From: JAZLIC01 sp045617225
GTDB lineage: Bacteria > Bacillota > Clostridia > Monoglobales > Monoglobaceae
Direction of reading: 5' to 3'
DNA length: 24,222 nt
NCBI GenBank assembly: GCA_045617225.1
Contig: JAZLIC010000083.1
Span: 1 to 24,222, forward strand
Shown: positions 7,229 through 15,824 of the stretch, one piece after another
How positions within the stretch are numbered: position 1 is the stretch's first letter
Layout: every line of letters begins with the position of its first letter
Made by a program: the position numbers and the translations under genes
The notes under the pieces: generated by a model
Told to the model about the DNA's origin: nothing
Database searches by the model: none
What the model saw: the letters and a program-made list of their open reading frames with translations, nothing else

Positions 7229-8809
7229 CTCCCCGCTTCCTCTCGGCAATGCCCGTAAACCTTCAATCAATGCCTCCTTTTTGTCAAGGTGCATACTCTG
7301 CAAAAGCAAAACGGAGGAGTCAATATTATCCGGACTGAATACTCCGCTTCGCCAAAGCTCCAATAAGGTTTGGTTTTGCGAGATACGGCTGTATGGGTTA
7401 TTCTTTTCGGCGGAAACTGCGATATCAAATTCTACCGAGCGTTGACCGTTTGACCTGAATAGTTTTCGGTTTGAAAAGGTGACATAGTCACGGGCACCGT
7501 TTTCGCCTTCTGTGCGATATGTGCGCGGTGTGTCATAGAACTGTCGCATAAGCTCGACGCAAAGGTAAATTATATCCTTGTATGCCTCATAGCTCTCCGA
7601 AATCATATCACGGGAGAGCTTTTCACCTGCCTGTTGAAGGGCGGTGATTGCGGTTGCGGCGGTTACGCCGCCGGTTGTGTCGCCTTGCTGGAAGTCACGG
7701 TTGCCCGATACCTCTTTAAGCTCCTCGATTTTGTTCTGCCTGTGCTGAACTATATATGGGTGGAGTGGCTTGGTTTGGAACTCTCTTACATTTTCCTCAC
7801 CTATACCGCCCGCAACGTGGATAATATCCTTTGAAAGGTCGGTAAGTTCAAGCTCGTTTACGCCGCCGCTATCCTTTACCATAAACCTTGTTTTGCCGGC
7901 GATAAGGGCGTTTCGACTGATAAGACTGTCAAGCTTATCAATATAAAGTTGAGGGTTTTTGATTATGTCCACCATACCAAAGCCGACCGGACTGTCCTCG
8001 TCAGGGTATAATACATCTAAGACAAACGGGTACATTCCGTGGTCGTATATACCGCTGTCTCCCTTATCCTCGGAAGCGTCAAGGATAACGCCGCCGGCAA
8101 ACTTTATTAACTCAACCGTTTCTCTGCCGCCTCTGCTTTTTTTGTAATAGCAGTCTATAACCAGGGTTTTATCTTTAAGGCGGTCGGCGGTGTCACTTTC
8201 ATCATATGTAAGTGTTTCCGTTGAGGTGTCACCCAAAAAAATATCTGCGTTTGTCGGATACATTGCCTTTAAGCGGTCATTATCCACAAGACTTGTAAGA
8301 AAGACAAAACTGCTGTCTTGAATATCCGTAATTCCCGGCTCCCAGAACAGATTAAGCAAATCTATTTTCTTTATGTCAATGTCGCCAAGACCGTTATTCT
8401 TTTTTGGGTTGAAGAACACGCCGTAGCAAGCGGCACCGTTTTTAAGCTTATACCACCAGGCGCGGTTATAGGTGCGCTTAAAGTTGCAAAGGTCAAGTTG
8501 AAGCGGCAGAATTTTGGAAAGAGTTTCCGCAATTTTGCGGTCGCCTTCGCTCCTCTCCAAAATATTTGGCTCCGGGTAGTTGTCCATTGCGTCTGCGTGC
8601 TTGTTTGCGATAACATTAAAGATATACGGTGTTGCAGGCGTGGGCATTTCGGGATTTTCGTACTCTGCGTACCTGCTTTTGTACCAATTATTATTTTCTA
8701 TAATTCGCCTGTCGAGTGTCTGTTTGTTTGCCTTATACATAAGATAGGCGTCCTGTACCTTTGAAAAGAATTCAGGTTTAATTTTTCCGTTGTAAGTGTT
8801 TTCTCTCAT
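7223..8809 (-). CDS. Phage portal protein
   Basis: A 528-residue portal. Portals form the 12-subunit ring at one capsid vertex through which TerL threads DNA and to which the tail attaches. The identification rests on length, the N-terminal segment with RRIIENNNWYKSRY and the middle region GFGMVDIIKNPQLYIDKLDS followed by a helical stretch (TAITALQQAGEKLSRDMISE), typical of portals that lead the head genes in Bacillota siphophages. The start is clear: AAGGAG lies 7 bases before the ATG. It follows the tail gene by 30 bases, but there is no capsid or protease gene after it; the repressor lies there in opposite orientation. In intact phages the portal normally follows terL, so the order is rearranged. 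Confidence 0.85.
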   Translation of the reverse strand: MRENTYNGKIKPEFFSKVQDAYLMYKANKQTLDRRIIENNNWYKSRYAEYENPEMPTPATPYIFNVIANKHADAMDNYPEPNILERSEGDRKIAETLSKILPLQLDLCNFKRTYNRAWWYKLKNGAACYGVFFNPKKNNGLGDIDIKKIDLLNLFWEPGITDIQDSSFVFLTSLVDNDRLKAMYPTNADIFLGDTSTETLTYDESDTADRLKDKTLVIDCYYKKSRGGRETVELIKFAGGVILDASEDKGDSGIYDHGMYPFVLDVLYPDEDSPVGFGMVDIIKNPQLYIDKLDSLISRNALIAGKTRFMVKDSGGVNELELTDLSKDIIHVAGGIGEENVREFQTKPLHPYIVQHRQNKIEELKEVSGNRDFQQGDTTGGVTAATAITALQQAGEKLSRDMISESYEAYKDIIYLCVELMRQFYDTPRTYRTEGENGARDYVTFSNRKLFRSNGQRSVEFDIAVSAEKNNPYSRISQNQTLLELWRSGVFSPDNIDSSVLLLQSMHLDKKEALIEGLRALPRGSGEL

Positions 8810-8839
8810 AAATTTTCTCCTTTTTTGTATTTTAAATTA

Positions 8840-9730
8840 TTATTCTTCATTTTCCGACGGTGCGCTATACAGTGCATCTCTGAGAGCATCAATTTCGGCT
8901 AAAATATTTCGTCCGTTTATTGTCACCTCGCTTCCGTTTATGTCCGTCTTTCCGTTCTCCCACAGGTTTATTCCCGATGCAGAGCCATAGATGCTAAGGC
9001 TTGCACCATTACTGAACTTCTCTGCGATAAACGCGCCTCTTGAATATTTTACGCCGTTTATGGTGACGGAGCCGCTTCCGTTGCCTTCACCTAAAATAAG
9101 ATAGGCAGAGCCGTTGTTTGCGGCGGCAAGACCGACTTTTTGGTGTCTTGCACCATTTTGGTCCTGGTTGATTTTAATTCCCTTGGTGTCAATTTCCGCA
9201 AAGATGCCGCCGTCCTTATCAAAGTAAGAATTACTGTCCGTACCGACAATGGTGGAGGCGTATATCTGGGAGCTTTCCACCAAGCCGGTAAAGGCGGCAT
9301 TTCCGTCGCTGCCTATATAGACTGTGGGATTTCCGTCTATATCGTAAAGGCAGAAACTGAAATTGTCTGTATCCGGGTCATAAATGGCACGGAAACGGTC
9401 GTTTGCACTGTCCCTCATTACAATTTCAGAACCGGTCAGGGATAGGCAACCATCTGTTGACGCAATAGATACATTATCGGTGTTTATCGTTCCGCTTGTT
9501 ATTTTTTCGGCAGTTAAAGCACCTATTTGGGCGTTTGAAATTTTCGCCGTGGTGGTGTCAATGTTTTCTGCCTTTACTTTTCCCGCTTCGCTGACATTGC
9601 CTGCATCAAGGTTCTGAAAGATGTAGGTCAGTTCATCGATTAGCGCTGTCCCCCAATTTTTAAGTGCGGAAATATCGGCATTTGTATTTCCGGTGAGCTT
9701 TGGGGGGATTGATGTTGTAAGATTTGGCAT
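8840..9730 (-). CDS. Phage tail/tail-tip-like structural protein
   Basis: A 296-residue protein. Residues 60-95 contain ISNAQIGALTAEKITSGTI, a repeat-like motif common in the C-terminal part of siphophage tail-tip/host-specificity proteins. The rest is glycine- and asparagine-rich beta sequence (YIGSDGNAAFTG, GSVTINGVKYSRGAF), ending in a short helix (EIDALRDAL) that could trimerise. This fits a tail fibre or baseplate appendage. GGAGGAG lies 5 bases before the ATG. It is the first gene of the left-running pair with the portal. No strong promoter is seen upstream, so expression of the pair is unclear. Confidence 0.7.
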   Translation of the reverse strand: MPNLTTSIPPKLTGNTNADISALKNWGTALIDELTYIFQNLDAGNVSEAGKVKAENIDTTTAKISNAQIGALTAEKITSGTINTDNVSIASTDGCLSLTGSEIVMRDSANDRFRAIYDPDTDNFSFCLYDIDGNPTVYIGSDGNAAFTGLVESSQIYASTIVGTDSNSYFDKDGGIFAEIDTKGIKINQDQNGARHQKVGLAAANNGSAYLILGEGNGSGSVTINGVKYSRGAFIAEKFSNGASLSIYGSASGINLWENGKTDINGSEVTINGRNILAEIDALRDALYSAPSENEE

Positions 9731-9821
9731 CTTATCTCCTCCTTTTTCTTCACTATACTAAATGAAAAGTGCCAAGGCGTGCCACAGATGTAACGATTTT
9801 ATAACTTTTTGGCGATAGATA

Positions 9822-9850
9822 TTTACAACAAAGAGCGGTTAAGATATAAT
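9822..9850 (+). promoter_or_regulatory. SigA-type promoter of the murJ operon
   Basis: TTTACA at 9822-9827, a 17-base spacer, then consensus TATAAT at 9845-9850, 32 bases before the ATG at 9883. Confidence 0.8.
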
Positions 9851-9882
9851 AGAAGTTAGTTTAAGAAAAGAGGTGAATGGTT

Positions 9883-11454
9883 ATGTCTAAAAACGAGGGC
9901 GGCAGAGCAGTACGCACCATCGGTATGATGGCGGTGATTATATTCCTTGCAAAATTTATGGGACTTTTCCGTGAAACCTTGATTGCAGGTATCTACGGTC
10001 AGGGTATGGAGTCGGATATTATCAATTCCGCAACACAGATACCGCTTTTGTTTTTTGATATGGTGTTGGGTGTAGCCATTCTTTCAACCTTTGTGCCTAT
10101 ATTTAATAAATACTTAGAAAAATCAGGCAAGGAGCGGGCAATGGAATTTGCCTATAACTTTACCTCGACAATAGGTCTTGTTGCGGTAATCTTTTCGGCA
10201 TTGGGCGTTATATTTGCAAAGCCTTTGGTACATCTTATTGCACCGGGATATGCGTCCGTACCCGGAAAAGCAGAACAGACCGCCAACCTTCTTTGCATAC
10301 TCTTTCCGTCAATAGCCTTTACGGGAATTGCATATATTGCGGTGGGCATACTTCAATCCTTCGGCGAATTTTTGGTGCCGTCGCTTATTTCCGTTGTGTC
10401 TAACGGAATAATGATTTTATATCTTATGATTTTCGGCAACCGTTTCGGACTTGTGGGGGTTGCGGATTCAATGCTTCTGGCGTGGGTGCTTCAATTAGTG
10501 GTGCAACTGCCGTGGCTTAAAAAGTTCGGATTTAAGTATCGTTTTAAGATAAACCTTCGTGACCCGGGACTTAAAGAGGCGGCAATCCTTGCCCTCCCTG
10601 TTTTAATCAGCTCGTGGGTACAACCGATTTGCAATGTAATCAATATTTCCTTCGGCTCGTCGCTTGGCGACGGTGCGGTTTCTGCCCTTAATTGGGGTAA
10701 TAAGATTTATATAATTATGGTAGGCGTTTTTGCGTATGCTATTACAAACTTTATCTTTCCTAAATTATCACGCCTCAGCGGCAGTGACTCGGAGAAAGAT
10801 TTTGCCGAGGCGACACGCACCTCTGTCGGTTGGATAGTGTTTATTATCGCTTTGGTATCCGCTTTGTTTATCGCTCTGTCAAAGCCGATAATCGCAGTAG
10901 TCTTTCAAAGGGGTGCTTTTGATAAAAATTCTACGGTTATTACTGCGACCGCTCTGTTTTATTATTCTTTCGGAATGATTGGGTATGCGATTTGCGAGGT
11001 GCTGAACAAAAGCTTTTATGCCATACGTGACGGCAGAACGCCTATGTATACCTCTATCCTCGGCATAGTTGTAAACTTTATTGCGGCGGTATTCTTTGTA
11101 AAGGTGTTTGATATGTCAATCGGCGGACTTGCTCTTGCCGGAGCGGTAAGCTCAATATCAATCGCCTGTGCGCTTTTGTATATGATAAATAAAAGAAGAA
11201 GGGGCATTTTAAACAAAAGCTTTTTCTTTAACATATTAAAAATTTTGCTTTGCGGAGTGCTGGCTTGCATTGCGGCATATCTTGTATTTGGCTTTATAGA
11301 TGACTTGATGGGCGATACAATGCTTTATAATTTGATAAAGCTTTGCATTTCCGCTCTGCCTGCCACCCTTGTGTATTTGGCGTTTGGATATGTATTTAAG
11401 GTTAAAGAGATTACGGAGATTATAAAGTTCGTAAGAGAAAGGAAGGTGCAGTAA
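9883..11454 (+). CDS. murJ: Lipid II flippase MurJ (MviN family)
   Basis: A 523-residue polytopic membrane protein that moves lipid II across the membrane for peptidoglycan synthesis. Family marks are the N-terminal GLFRE motif after the first membrane helix, the QIPLLFFDMVLGVAILSTFVP segment and the highly typical FQRGAFD region followed by the ALFYYSFGM helix and FYAIRDGRTPM. About 14 hydrophobic segments are visible. The start at 9883 is preferred to the in-frame ATG at 9877 because AGAGGTG is then 7 bases away. First gene of a five-gene unit; its stop TAATG overlaps the next start by one base. In such an operon it could instead flip a related lipid-linked glycan, but peptidoglycan is the default. 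Confidence 0.92.
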   Translation: MSKNEGGRAVRTIGMMAVIIFLAKFMGLFRETLIAGIYGQGMESDIINSATQIPLLFFDMVLGVAILSTFVPIFNKYLEKSGKERAMEFAYNFTSTIGLVAVIFSALGVIFAKPLVHLIAPGYASVPGKAEQTANLLCILFPSIAFTGIAYIAVGILQSFGEFLVPSLISVVSNGIMILYLMIFGNRFGLVGVADSMLLAWVLQLVVQLPWLKKFGFKYRFKINLRDPGLKEAAILALPVLISSWVQPICNVINISFGSSLGDGAVSALNWGNKIYIIMVGVFAYAITNFIFPKLSRLSGSDSEKDFAEATRTSVGWIVFIIALVSALFIALSKPIIAVVFQRGAFDKNSTVITATALFYYSFGMIGYAICEVLNKSFYAIRDGRTPMYTSILGIVVNFIAAVFFVKVFDMSIGGLALAGAVSSISIACALLYMINKRRRGILNKSFFFNILKILLCGVLACIAAYLVFGFIDDLMGDTMLYNLIKLCISALPATLVYLAFGYVFKVKEITEIIKFVRERKVQ

Positions 11455-13343
11455 TGGAGCAAAAGAATATGGGTTACTTTCAGACCTTGTGGTTTTGGTT
11501 GTGGGGCATAATCAAAAAAAGCTTCACATATCGTATCTTGCACGGTTTTTATGAGTGGATTTCACGCTCGTGGCAACAAAGTGTTCTGGCAAGCACATTC
11601 AGGAGGAAATGGCTTGGCGCATATACGGCGGCAAAGAGCATACTTTGCAGATTCCTTAAAATACCTTTTACCTTTCTTGAATTTTTGCAGAGGAAGATTG
11701 GCACTTGGCTTGACGGCAAAATAAAGGGAAGCCTTCTTATATCCGTGGGAAGCACCTATCTTCATAACCTCCTGGCGGTAAACTTAAAATATATCGGCGT
11801 GGTATTGACCGCCTTTTCGGTCACTTCCATTGTTCTCGGTTTTTTGGGATTTGGCTCGGCAGGAGTCCTTCAAATCGCATTATTGGTTTTGGGAATTCTC
11901 CTTTTCTTTATAAATGTAAATGTGACGGAGTGCTTAAAAGGCAGCGGCATTGTAAAATTTATTTCCCTGTGTTTGGGAACGGAGCTTTCCTTTGACTTTT
12001 ACAAAAAGGATTTGACAGAGGGAAACAAGCGTCTTTTGACCGCAATCCCATTTGGAATAATTGCAGGAGCGGCGTCGGCGTTTTTGGGCCCGATTTTGGG
12101 AATAGGCGTTTTAGCCGCCTTTGCAGGAATGTTCCTGATTTTATACAGTGCGACGGCAGGGGTATTCTTTACGGTTCTGCTTACGCCGATTGTTCCTACA
12201 ATGGCAGTTGTGGGACTTTCGCTTTTCTGTCTTTTTTCACTTATTCTGCACAGTATCTGCGATAAGAACTTTAAGTGGCGTATCGGCGGAGTCGGATATA
12301 TGATTTTAGGATTGTTGGTTATATATTTGATTGCGGGCATCTGCTCCTTTGCACCGATTAAGAGCCTTAGTATCTTCTGCGTATACTTTGCTTTGATGAG
12401 CTTTTACTTTATAGTAATAAATACTTTAAAGAGCAAAAAACAGATTTTTGACTTGCTTACGGTTTTTGCGATTTCGGGTGCTGTTGTAAGCGTGTACGGC
12501 CTTTTGCAATACCTGTTCGGTTGGAATATAAATCAGGCGTGGATGGACGAGGAGATGTTTGGCGATATAAAAATGCGTATCTACTCCACCCTGGAAAATC
12601 CAAATGTTCTGGGTGAATATATCCTTCTGCATTTGCCGATATGTATCGGCTTAATGTGGACAAAAAGGGGCGTTTTGCCGAAGCTTTTATACGGAGGTAT
12701 GGCGGTTGTTTCCTTTGCGGCATTGATACTTACCTTCTCTCGTGGCTGTTGGATAGGTCTTTTGGTTGCGGCGGCGGTTTTTGTAACCTTTGCGGCAGGT
12801 AAGCTCTGGGGACTTTTGCTCCTTGTACTGCCGGCTTTGCCTGTGCTTATACCGGAGAGTATTATAAACCGATTTATGAGCGTGGGTGATATGAAGGACT
12901 CCTCTACATCATACAGAGTTTTCATTTGGCTCGGTACAATCAATCTCCTTAAAGATTTTTGGCTTTCGGGAATCGGAATGGGAACGGAGGCCTTTACACA
13001 GGTTTATCCCTTCTATTCTTACAGTGCGGTTGTTGCACCCCATGCCCATAACCTGTTTTTGCAGACTTGGGTAGAGTCGGGAATAGTAGGACTTATAGTA
13101 TTTTTAGGGATATTGACAGTCTTTTTAAAAACCCTTGCAACCTCGCATAAGGCGTTGGGAGGAAAGGGTGCGGCGGCTCCTACAATGATGGTTGCCTTGG
13201 CGGCAGGAGTAATTGGCTTTTTGGTACAGGGTATGTTTGACAATTGCTTTTATAACTATCGTGTAGTTATGGTATTCTGGACGGTGCTTGCCGTGGGTGT
13301 TTCCTTTACTACGCTTCTAAAAGAAAGCGAGGGGACGGAATGA
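11454..13343 (+). CDS. O-antigen ligase/polymerase-like membrane protein (Wzy/WaaL family)
   Basis: A 629-residue membrane protein. After about 110 residues of amphipathic N-terminus come many hydrophobic helices. The family region contains VYGLLQYLFGWN, STLENPNVLGEYILLHLP, LTFSRGCWIGL and, in the large external loop, a segment ending PHAHNLFLQTWVESGIVG, all typical of the Wzy_C/O-antigen ligase superfamily. Such proteins polymerise or transfer lipid-linked glycans on the outer face of the membrane; here the product would be a capsule, exopolysaccharide or wall glycan. It is coupled to murJ (1-base overlap) and to the GT4 gene (4-base ATGA overlap). The substrate cannot be read from sequence. 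Confidence 0.85.
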   Translation: MEQKNMGYFQTLWFWLWGIIKKSFTYRILHGFYEWISRSWQQSVLASTFRRKWLGAYTAAKSILCRFLKIPFTFLEFLQRKIGTWLDGKIKGSLLISVGSTYLHNLLAVNLKYIGVVLTAFSVTSIVLGFLGFGSAGVLQIALLVLGILLFFINVNVTECLKGSGIVKFISLCLGTELSFDFYKKDLTEGNKRLLTAIPFGIIAGAASAFLGPILGIGVLAAFAGMFLILYSATAGVFFTVLLTPIVPTMAVVGLSLFCLFSLILHSICDKNFKWRIGGVGYMILGLLVIYLIAGICSFAPIKSLSIFCVYFALMSFYFIVINTLKSKKQIFDLLTVFAISGAVVSVYGLLQYLFGWNINQAWMDEEMFGDIKMRIYSTLENPNVLGEYILLHLPICIGLMWTKRGVLPKLLYGGMAVVSFAALILTFSRGCWIGLLVAAAVFVTFAAGKLWGLLLLVLPALPVLIPESIINRFMSVGDMKDSSTSYRVFIWLGTINLLKDFWLSGIGMGTEAFTQVYPFYSYSAVVAPHAHNLFLQTWVESGIVGLIVFLGILTVFLKTLATSHKALGGKGAAAPTMMVALAAGVIGFLVQGMFDNCFYNYRVVMVFWTVLAVGVSFTTLLKESEGTE

Positions 13344-14464
13344 TAAATGTTTTAGAGGTGTCCTCCGACTCCAACATTGGCGGCGCAGGAAAGTGTATCC
13401 TCACATTTTTAAAGGAATTTAAGAGAGATGAATTTAATGTGTCCCTGGTAGTGCCGAGGGGAAGCCTTCTGACAGAGGCGGCAAAGGATTTAGATATTAC
13501 CGTGTATGAGGCAGACCATCTGGCAGAGAAGTCCCTTGATATAAACGGCATAAGGGAACTTAAAAAATTGTTTAAAGAGTTAAAGCCTGACCTTGTCCAT
13601 ACTCACGCCTCTATGTCTGCAAGGATAGCGGCAAAAATGCTTAATATTCCCATCGTCTATACAAGACATAGCGTGTTCCCTCCGTCAAAGAGGATTTCGC
13701 AGGGGATAGGTAAGGCGATTAGCGGATTTGTAAATAATCACACTGCCGATAAAGTTATTGCGGTAGCGGAGGCGGCAAAGGATAATTTAATTGCCATCGG
13801 TGTTGACGAAAAAAAGACAGAGGTTATTCTAAACGGTGTATTTCCTATATCGCCGCTCAGCGATGAGGAGTATAAAGCGGCAAGAGAAAGACTTGGTTTA
13901 AGCGACGAAAAGGCGGTTGGGATTGTTGCCAGGCTAAATCCCGTAAAGGGGCATAAATACTTTGTCGAAACTGCAAAAATTCTTAAAGAGCGCAAAGTAA
14001 ATGCAAAGTTTTTTATTGCCGGCACCGGCGAAGAAGAAGAAAATATCAAAAGGCAGATAAAGGATTTGGGGCTTGATGAAACCGTAATTTGCCTTGGATT
14101 TTTAGACGATGTAAGGGAGCTTATGAATGTCATTGATGTACAGGTAAATTGCTCTTTTGGCACAGAGGCAACAAGTCTGTCCCTTCTTGAAGGTATGAGC
14201 CTCGGAAAGCCTGCGGTAGTTACGGACTTTGGGGGAAATCCCGGAGTTATACAAGACGGTGTAAACGGATATTTGGTGCCTAAACAAGATGCAAAGGCTA
14301 TGGCAGATGCATTAGAGAAACTGCTCAGTGATGATGATTGTTACAGGCGGCTTAGCGATAATTGTATAAGGATTTATGAAGAAAAGTTTACTGCGGCGGC
14401 AAATGCGCGCCGGATAGAGAATATATACAGAGCCGTATATCGGCAGAAAGGCGGAAAGAGATGA
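13340..14464 (+). CDS. Glycosyltransferase family 4 (GT-B fold)
   Basis: A 374-residue cytosolic glycosyltransferase. It shows the N-terminal glycine-rich SNIGGAGK loop, the acceptor-domain segment LKPDLVHTHASMSARIA, the GIVARLNPVKGHKYFVE start of the C-terminal Rossmann domain and the EX7E motif with Glu276 and Glu284 (EATSLSLLE), which contact the nucleotide sugar. GT4 enzymes are retaining transferases using donors such as UDP- or GDP-sugars. Start and stop overlap both neighbours by ATGA, so it is made together with the polymerase and the DUF4330-like proteins. The sugar and acceptor are unknown. Confidence 0.93.
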   Translation: MINVLEVSSDSNIGGAGKCILTFLKEFKRDEFNVSLVVPRGSLLTEAAKDLDITVYEADHLAEKSLDINGIRELKKLFKELKPDLVHTHASMSARIAAKMLNIPIVYTRHSVFPPSKRISQGIGKAISGFVNNHTADKVIAVAEAAKDNLIAIGVDEKKTEVILNGVFPISPLSDEEYKAARERLGLSDEKAVGIVARLNPVKGHKYFVETAKILKERKVNAKFFIAGTGEEEENIKRQIKDLGLDETVICLGFLDDVRELMNVIDVQVNCSFGTEATSLSLLEGMSLGKPAVVTDFGGNPGVIQDGVNGYLVPKQDAKAMADALEKLLSDDDCYRRLSDNCIRIYEEKFTAAANARRIENIYRAVYRQKGGKR

Positions 14465-14946
14465 AACCAAAGTTTAATTTGATGGATTGTTTGATTATCG
14501 TTGTCTTAATCGTGGTAATTGCCTTCGGTGCAGTGATGTTTAAAAAAATATCAGGTGCCGAGGAGAACACTCAGGTAAGCGGTAACGGAACGGTTGAGTT
14601 TAAAATTGAGATTAACAACAAGATTGAGAGCTATACAAAGATAGCTAAGGTGGGCGACAAGATAACTGTCGGCGAAAAAGAGAAAATACCTGCAACCGTT
14701 ACCGATATAGAGGTTAAGCCTTATAAGCGTGTGGCTTATGATGCCTTAAACGCCACTGCATCGTGGCAGGAAGTGCCGGAGAGATATACGGTAATTTATA
14801 CTCTGGAAACAGAGGGCACGGATACTTATTCCGCAGTAACTGCCGGCGGCGTTCCCATACGTGTGGGTGAGGAAACGGCCCTTCGCGGCAAAGGTCATGC
14901 GGGAAGCGGTTATATAGTAGCGGTAGATATGAAGCAGGAGGGATAA
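14461..14946 (+). CDS. DUF4330-like membrane-anchored protein A
   Basis: A 161-residue protein with a short cytosolic N-terminus (MKPKFNLMD), one membrane helix (about residues 10-27) and an external beta-rich domain. It resembles DUF4330 proteins, which are often encoded beside glycosyltransferases and have no assigned activity. Its start overlaps the GT4 stop by ATGA. The following gene has the same layout and is probably a diverged duplicate. It may be a small adaptor for the polymerase or flippase; this is a guess from context. Confidence 0.7.
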   Translation: MKPKFNLMDCLIIVVLIVVIAFGAVMFKKISGAEENTQVSGNGTVEFKIEINNKIESYTKIAKVGDKITVGEKEKIPATVTDIEVKPYKRVAYDALNATASWQEVPERYTVIYTLETEGTDTYSAVTAGGVPIRVGEETALRGKGHAGSGYIVAVDMKQEG

Positions 14947-14948
14947 AA

Positions 14949-15431
14949 ATGATTATAAATAAAGAAGGAAAATTATTCGGAAAGCTTAGCATTATTGACC
15001 TTTTGGCTATCATATTGATTGTTGTAATGATAGTCGGTTTTTCGGGCAGATTTCTCTCCGGCGGAAGAACGGTTACAACCTCTACGGAAAAGATAAGATA
15101 TGTAATCCGTGTAGAGGCCGTAAGACAGTATACGGTTGATGCCCTAAAAAAAGGCGGCCCTGTTTTTGACCATACCACCAAGGAGGAACTTGGAAAGGTT
15201 GTAGATGTAACAACGGAACCGGCAAGGGTTGAATCGCCTTTGGCAGACGGAACAATAGCAAGGGTGAATGTCCCTGATGAATATAACGCTTATGTTACCG
15301 TTGAGGTGGACGGAAAGGTTGACGATAGCGGTTATTATACCAAAGGAAATCGACAAATCGGTGCCGGAGCAAGATTTACAATGAATACAAAGTATGCGGT
15401 TTGTGATTGCTTTATAGAAAAAATATTGTAA
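14949..15431 (+). CDS. DUF4330-family membrane-anchored protein B
   Basis: A 160-residue protein with an N-terminus typical of DUF4330 (MIINKEGKLFGKLSIIDLLA), a single membrane helix to about residue 30 and an external beta-rich domain. It begins 2 bases after the previous stop; AGGAGGG inside the end of that gene serves as its ribosome site. Last gene of the murJ unit, followed 17 bases later by repeat copy 3, which is placed to act as terminator. Function unknown. Confidence 0.8.
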   Translation: MIINKEGKLFGKLSIIDLLAIILIVVMIVGFSGRFLSGGRTVTTSTEKIRYVIRVEAVRQYTVDALKKGGPVFDHTTKEELGKVVDVTTEPARVESPLADGTIARVNVPDEYNAYVTVEVDGKVDDSGYYTKGNRQIGAGARFTMNTKYAVCDCFIEKIL

Positions 15432-15448
15432 ACAAAAAAGAGGTTGTT

Positions 15449-15552
15449 AAAAAAGTCCAGACCGCTAAAAGCTTTTAGCTATGAACAAACTACACCTCTC
15501 GGCGTACCCTATGTACGCCTTCGGGTTAGGTTTGTCCATTCTGAACATTTTT
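15449..15552 (+). repeat. Structured intergenic repeat, copy 3 (full length, 104 bp)
   Basis: Nearly identical to copy 2. Outer arms AAAAAAGTCCAG and CTGAACATTTTT; the T in the left arm and A in the right replace C and G of copy 2, so the pair is conserved while the bases change. Inside are the perfect 16-base palindrome GCTAAAAGCTTTTAGC and the GGCGTAC-CCTAT-GTACGCC hairpin. It lies between the DUF4330 gene and the RAYT remnant. Confidence 0.9.
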
Positions 15553-15576
15553 ACCTATCCCCTAAAAAGGGGTTGT

Positions 15577-15760
15577 TTAAAATTCATAAAAACAATCACT
15601 TTTCCATCTTAGCACATTTGTATCTATGTATTCCCATATCTTTTTGTAATCAGCTTCTCCGCGAATAATATGGTCGTGAAAAGAACGTTGCCAAATAGAA
15701 TGACCAATTTCTTTTGTAACCATTATCTTAAAGGAACGAATTATGGTTTCTATGCTCTTT
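15577..15760 (-). pseudogene. 3' fragment of a REP-associated tyrosine transposase (RAYT, Y1/HUH family)
   Basis: The roughly 60 codons ending at 15577 match the C-terminus of RAYT proteins: KSIETIIRSFKIMVTKEIG, then WQRSFHDHIIRGEADYKKIW and EYIDTNVLRWKSD. RAYTs are single-domain Y1 transposases thought to move REP palindromes. The N-terminal two-thirds, including the HUH metal motif, is missing; upstream the frame runs straight into the REP-like hairpin at 15761-15790, so the break is at that palindrome. At the expected site of the catalytic tyrosine the fragment has Phe-His, though some relatives may share this. It is certainly inactive as it stands. Confidence 0.8.
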
Positions 15761-15790
15761 GTAGGGGACGATGAGGGCATCGTCCCCTAC
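15761..15790. repeat. REP-like perfect hairpin at the RAYT break
   Basis: GTAGGGGACGATG (15761-15773) is exactly complementary to CATCGTCCCCTAC (15778-15790) around AGGG. GTAGGGG-headed palindromes of this kind are frequent intergenic repeats in gut Clostridia. It directly borders the truncated RAYT gene. Confidence 0.75.
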
Positions 15791-15794
15791 AATC

Positions 15795-15817
15795 GATTCG
15801 TCGGAAACCGCCGAGTC
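15795..15817. repeat. Second, imperfect hairpin beside the REP-like palindrome
   Basis: GATTCGTCGG and CCGCCGAGTC pair around AAA with one mismatch and one wobble. Together with the first hairpin it is bracketed by GTAGG (15761) and CCTAC (15817-15821), so 15761-15821 may be one two-hairpin (REPIN-like) unit. Confidence 0.5.
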
Positions 15818-15824
15818 CTACAAC

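Noticed and set aside
8280..8288. A perfect DnaA-box sequence (TTATCCACA)
   Set aside because: It is a single site inside the portal coding sequence with no cluster or AT-rich unwinding region nearby; one match in 24 kb is not evidence of an origin.
7634..8764. Plus-strand frames opposite the portal gene
   Set aside because: The portal reading is supported by family segments and a strong ribosome site; the opposite frames have neither.
4000..15552. Repeat copies 2 and 3 as phage attachment sites bounding a composite element
   Set aside because: They also enclose the murJ envelope operon, and the same repeat occurs outside the interval without any phage genes, so they are better explained as dispersed repeats.
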